DNA from: Nonomuraea cavernae
Lineage (GTDB): Bacteria; Actinomycetota; Actinomycetes; Streptosporangiales; Streptosporangiaceae
NCBI RefSeq assembly: GCF_014646355.1
Contig: NZ_BMNH01000015.1
Coordinates: 121,431 to 185,430 of the forward strand
Direction: 5' to 3'
DNA: 64,000 bases
The translations under genes were made by a program, and so were the position numbers. Below the pieces are notes generated by a model, which saw nothing but the letters and a program-made list of their open reading frames with translations, ran no database searches and was not told where the DNA came from. Of this stretch, positions 59,251 through 64,000 are shown piece by piece. Numbering within the stretch: position 1 is the stretch's first letter; every line of letters begins with the position of its first letter.

Positions 59251-59276
59251 CGGACCGCAGACCGGTTACCGAGTTT

Positions 59277-63152
<3,876 letters not shown>

Positions 63153-63168
63153 GTGTGCGATCTCCCCC

Positions 63169-64000
63169 TCAGACTTCTTCCACGCTGCTCGGCTCGCGCC
63201 GGGACAGATCGATGCCGAGCTCCTCCGCGGCGCGGAAGACGTCCTCGTCGGTGTCTCGCATCTCGATGGACATGCCGTCGCTGGAGAGCACCTCGACGTT
63301 GAGGCACAGCGACTGCATTTCCTTGATGAGGACCTTGAAGGACTCGGGAATGCCGGGCTCGGGAATGTTCTCGCCCTTGACGATCGCCTCGTAGACCTTC
63401 ACGCGGCCCAGGACGTCGTCGGACTTGATGGTCAGTAGCTCCTGGAGCGCGTAGGCGGCGCCGTAGGCCTCCAGGGCCCACACCTCCATCTCACCGAAGC
63501 GCTGGCCACCGAACTGGGCCTTACCGCCGAGCGGCTGCTGGGTGATCATGGAGTAGGGGCCGGTCGACCGGGCGTGGATCTTGTCGTCCACCAGGTGCAG
63601 GAGCTTGAGGATGTAGATGTAGCCGACCGAGATCGGATACGGGAACGGCTCGCCGGAGCGGCCGTCGTAGAGCCGTGCCTTGCCGCTGGCCTCGACCATG
63701 CGGTCACCGTCGCGGTTGGGGACGGTGTTGCCGAGCAGGCCGACGATCTCCTCCTCGTGGGCTCCGTCGAAGACCGGGGTGGCCATGTTGGTGCGCGGGT
63801 CGACGGTCTCGAAGCCCTTCTCGCGCAGCCGATCGGCCCAGGCCTCCTGGATGCCGGAGATGTCCCAGCCCCTGGCCGCGATCCAGCCGAGGTGGGTCTC
63901 CAGGACCTGGCCGACGTTCATCCGGCCGGGCACGCCCAGCGGGTTGAGGATGATGTCGACCGGGGTGCCGTCCTCCAGGAACGGCATGTCCTCGACCGGC
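63169..64000 (-). CDS. rpoB: RNA polymerase beta subunit, C-terminal part (cut by window edge)
   Basis: The last 276 residues of beta. DIILNPLGVPGRMNVGQVLE, GKARLYDGRSGEPFPYPISV, SMITQQPLGGKAQFGGQRFG and EMEVWALEAYGAAYALQELL are family blocks. The rifampicin-binding region lies outside the window, so nothing can be said about resistance type or about the duplicated rpoB known in some Nonomuraea. Confidence 0.99.
   Translation of the reverse strand, partial: PVEDMPFLEDGTPVDIILNPLGVPGRMNVGQVLETHLGWIAARGWDISGIQEAWADRLREKGFETVDPRTNMATPVFDGAHEEEIVGLLGNTVPNRDGDRMVEASGKARLYDGRSGEPFPYPISVGYIYILKLLHLVDDKIHARSTGPYSMITQQPLGGKAQFGGQRFGEMEVWALEAYGAAYALQELLTIKSDDVLGRVKVYEAIVKGENIPEPGIPESFKVLIKEMQSLCLNVEVLSSDGMSIEMRDTDEDVFRAAEELGIDLSRREPSSVEEV

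Larger units (their letters stand above)
58757..59276. other. Intergenic region between rpoC and rpsL
   Basis: 520 bp with no credible gene on either strand. It contains the str-operon promoter (58978-59005), giving an untranslated leader of about 215 bases, and the rpoC terminator (59215-59250). The leader has a hairpin-prone stretch (58920-58965, inverted GCGCTCTCG/CGAGAGC) that might be regulatory. Confidence 0.55.

Overview
The window is a 64 kb piece of a high-GC actinobacterial chromosome. The gene order guaB - DUF5319 - anti-sigma - SigD-type sigma - groEL - groES - tsaD - rimI - tsaB - tsaE - alr - nnr - acpS - coaA - glmM - rpsI - rplM - truA - rplQ - rpoA - ... - rpoC - rpoB is a compressed version of the Mycobacterium tuberculosis Rv3410-Rv3460 and rif/str/S10/spc/alpha regions. 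GTG/TTG starts, leaderless-looking promoters (TANNNT 6-8 bases before the start codon) and the mix of families suggest Streptosporangiales or a close relative, but the genus cannot be fixed from this sequence.

Layout. 1-5.6 kb: truncated guaB, a TrmB/LuxR-like regulator, DUF5319, an ECF sigma factor with a tiny translationally coupled anti-sigma, and groES-groEL under a CIRCE operator. 5.6-9.2 kb: a THUMP-like methyltransferase and a 698-residue coiled-coil protein built on 11-residue repeats. 9.2-19.7 kb, all on the minus strand: the t6A tRNA-modification genes tsaD, tsaB and tsaE with rimI, interrupted by a kinase, a sortase and its probable substrate; then a hydrolase, alanine racemase, NAD(P)HX repair enzyme, holo-ACP synthase and a PhoX-like phosphatase. 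19.8-27.2 kb, mainly plus strand: coaA behind DnaA-box-like sites, a DUF389 membrane protein, two ATPase/permease pairs of ABC-2 type, and a divergent DUF899/HxlR redox-type locus.

27.3-64 kb is mostly a minus-strand translation and transcription superlocus: glmM-rpsI-rplM, truA, rplQ-rpoA-rpsD-rpsK-rpsM-rpmJ-infA, map-adk-secY, the spc and S10 ribosomal protein genes, tuf-fusA-rpsG-rpsL, rpoC and the 3' part of rpoB. Two insertions of envelope genes break it. One is a plus-strand trio (CAP-domain protein and two paralogous single-pass membrane proteins, one with a proline-rich tail of about 870 residues) between rplM and truA, the place that holds ESX-4 in mycobacteria. The other is a DUF1707 membrane protein plus an aromatic-rich secreted protein between map and infA.

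The most unusual items are: the minimal anti-sigma; the sortase without an arginine after its cysteine, next to a protein with an LPLGP-type C-terminal signal; the hendecad-repeat protein; the paired membrane proteins; a duplicated rplP 3' end that now carries the start signals of rpmC; a 52-bp palindrome in front of the S10 operon; and an intrinsic terminator pointing into guaB from a gene-less stretch. No rRNA, tRNA, CRISPR array, insertion sequence or prophage was seen.
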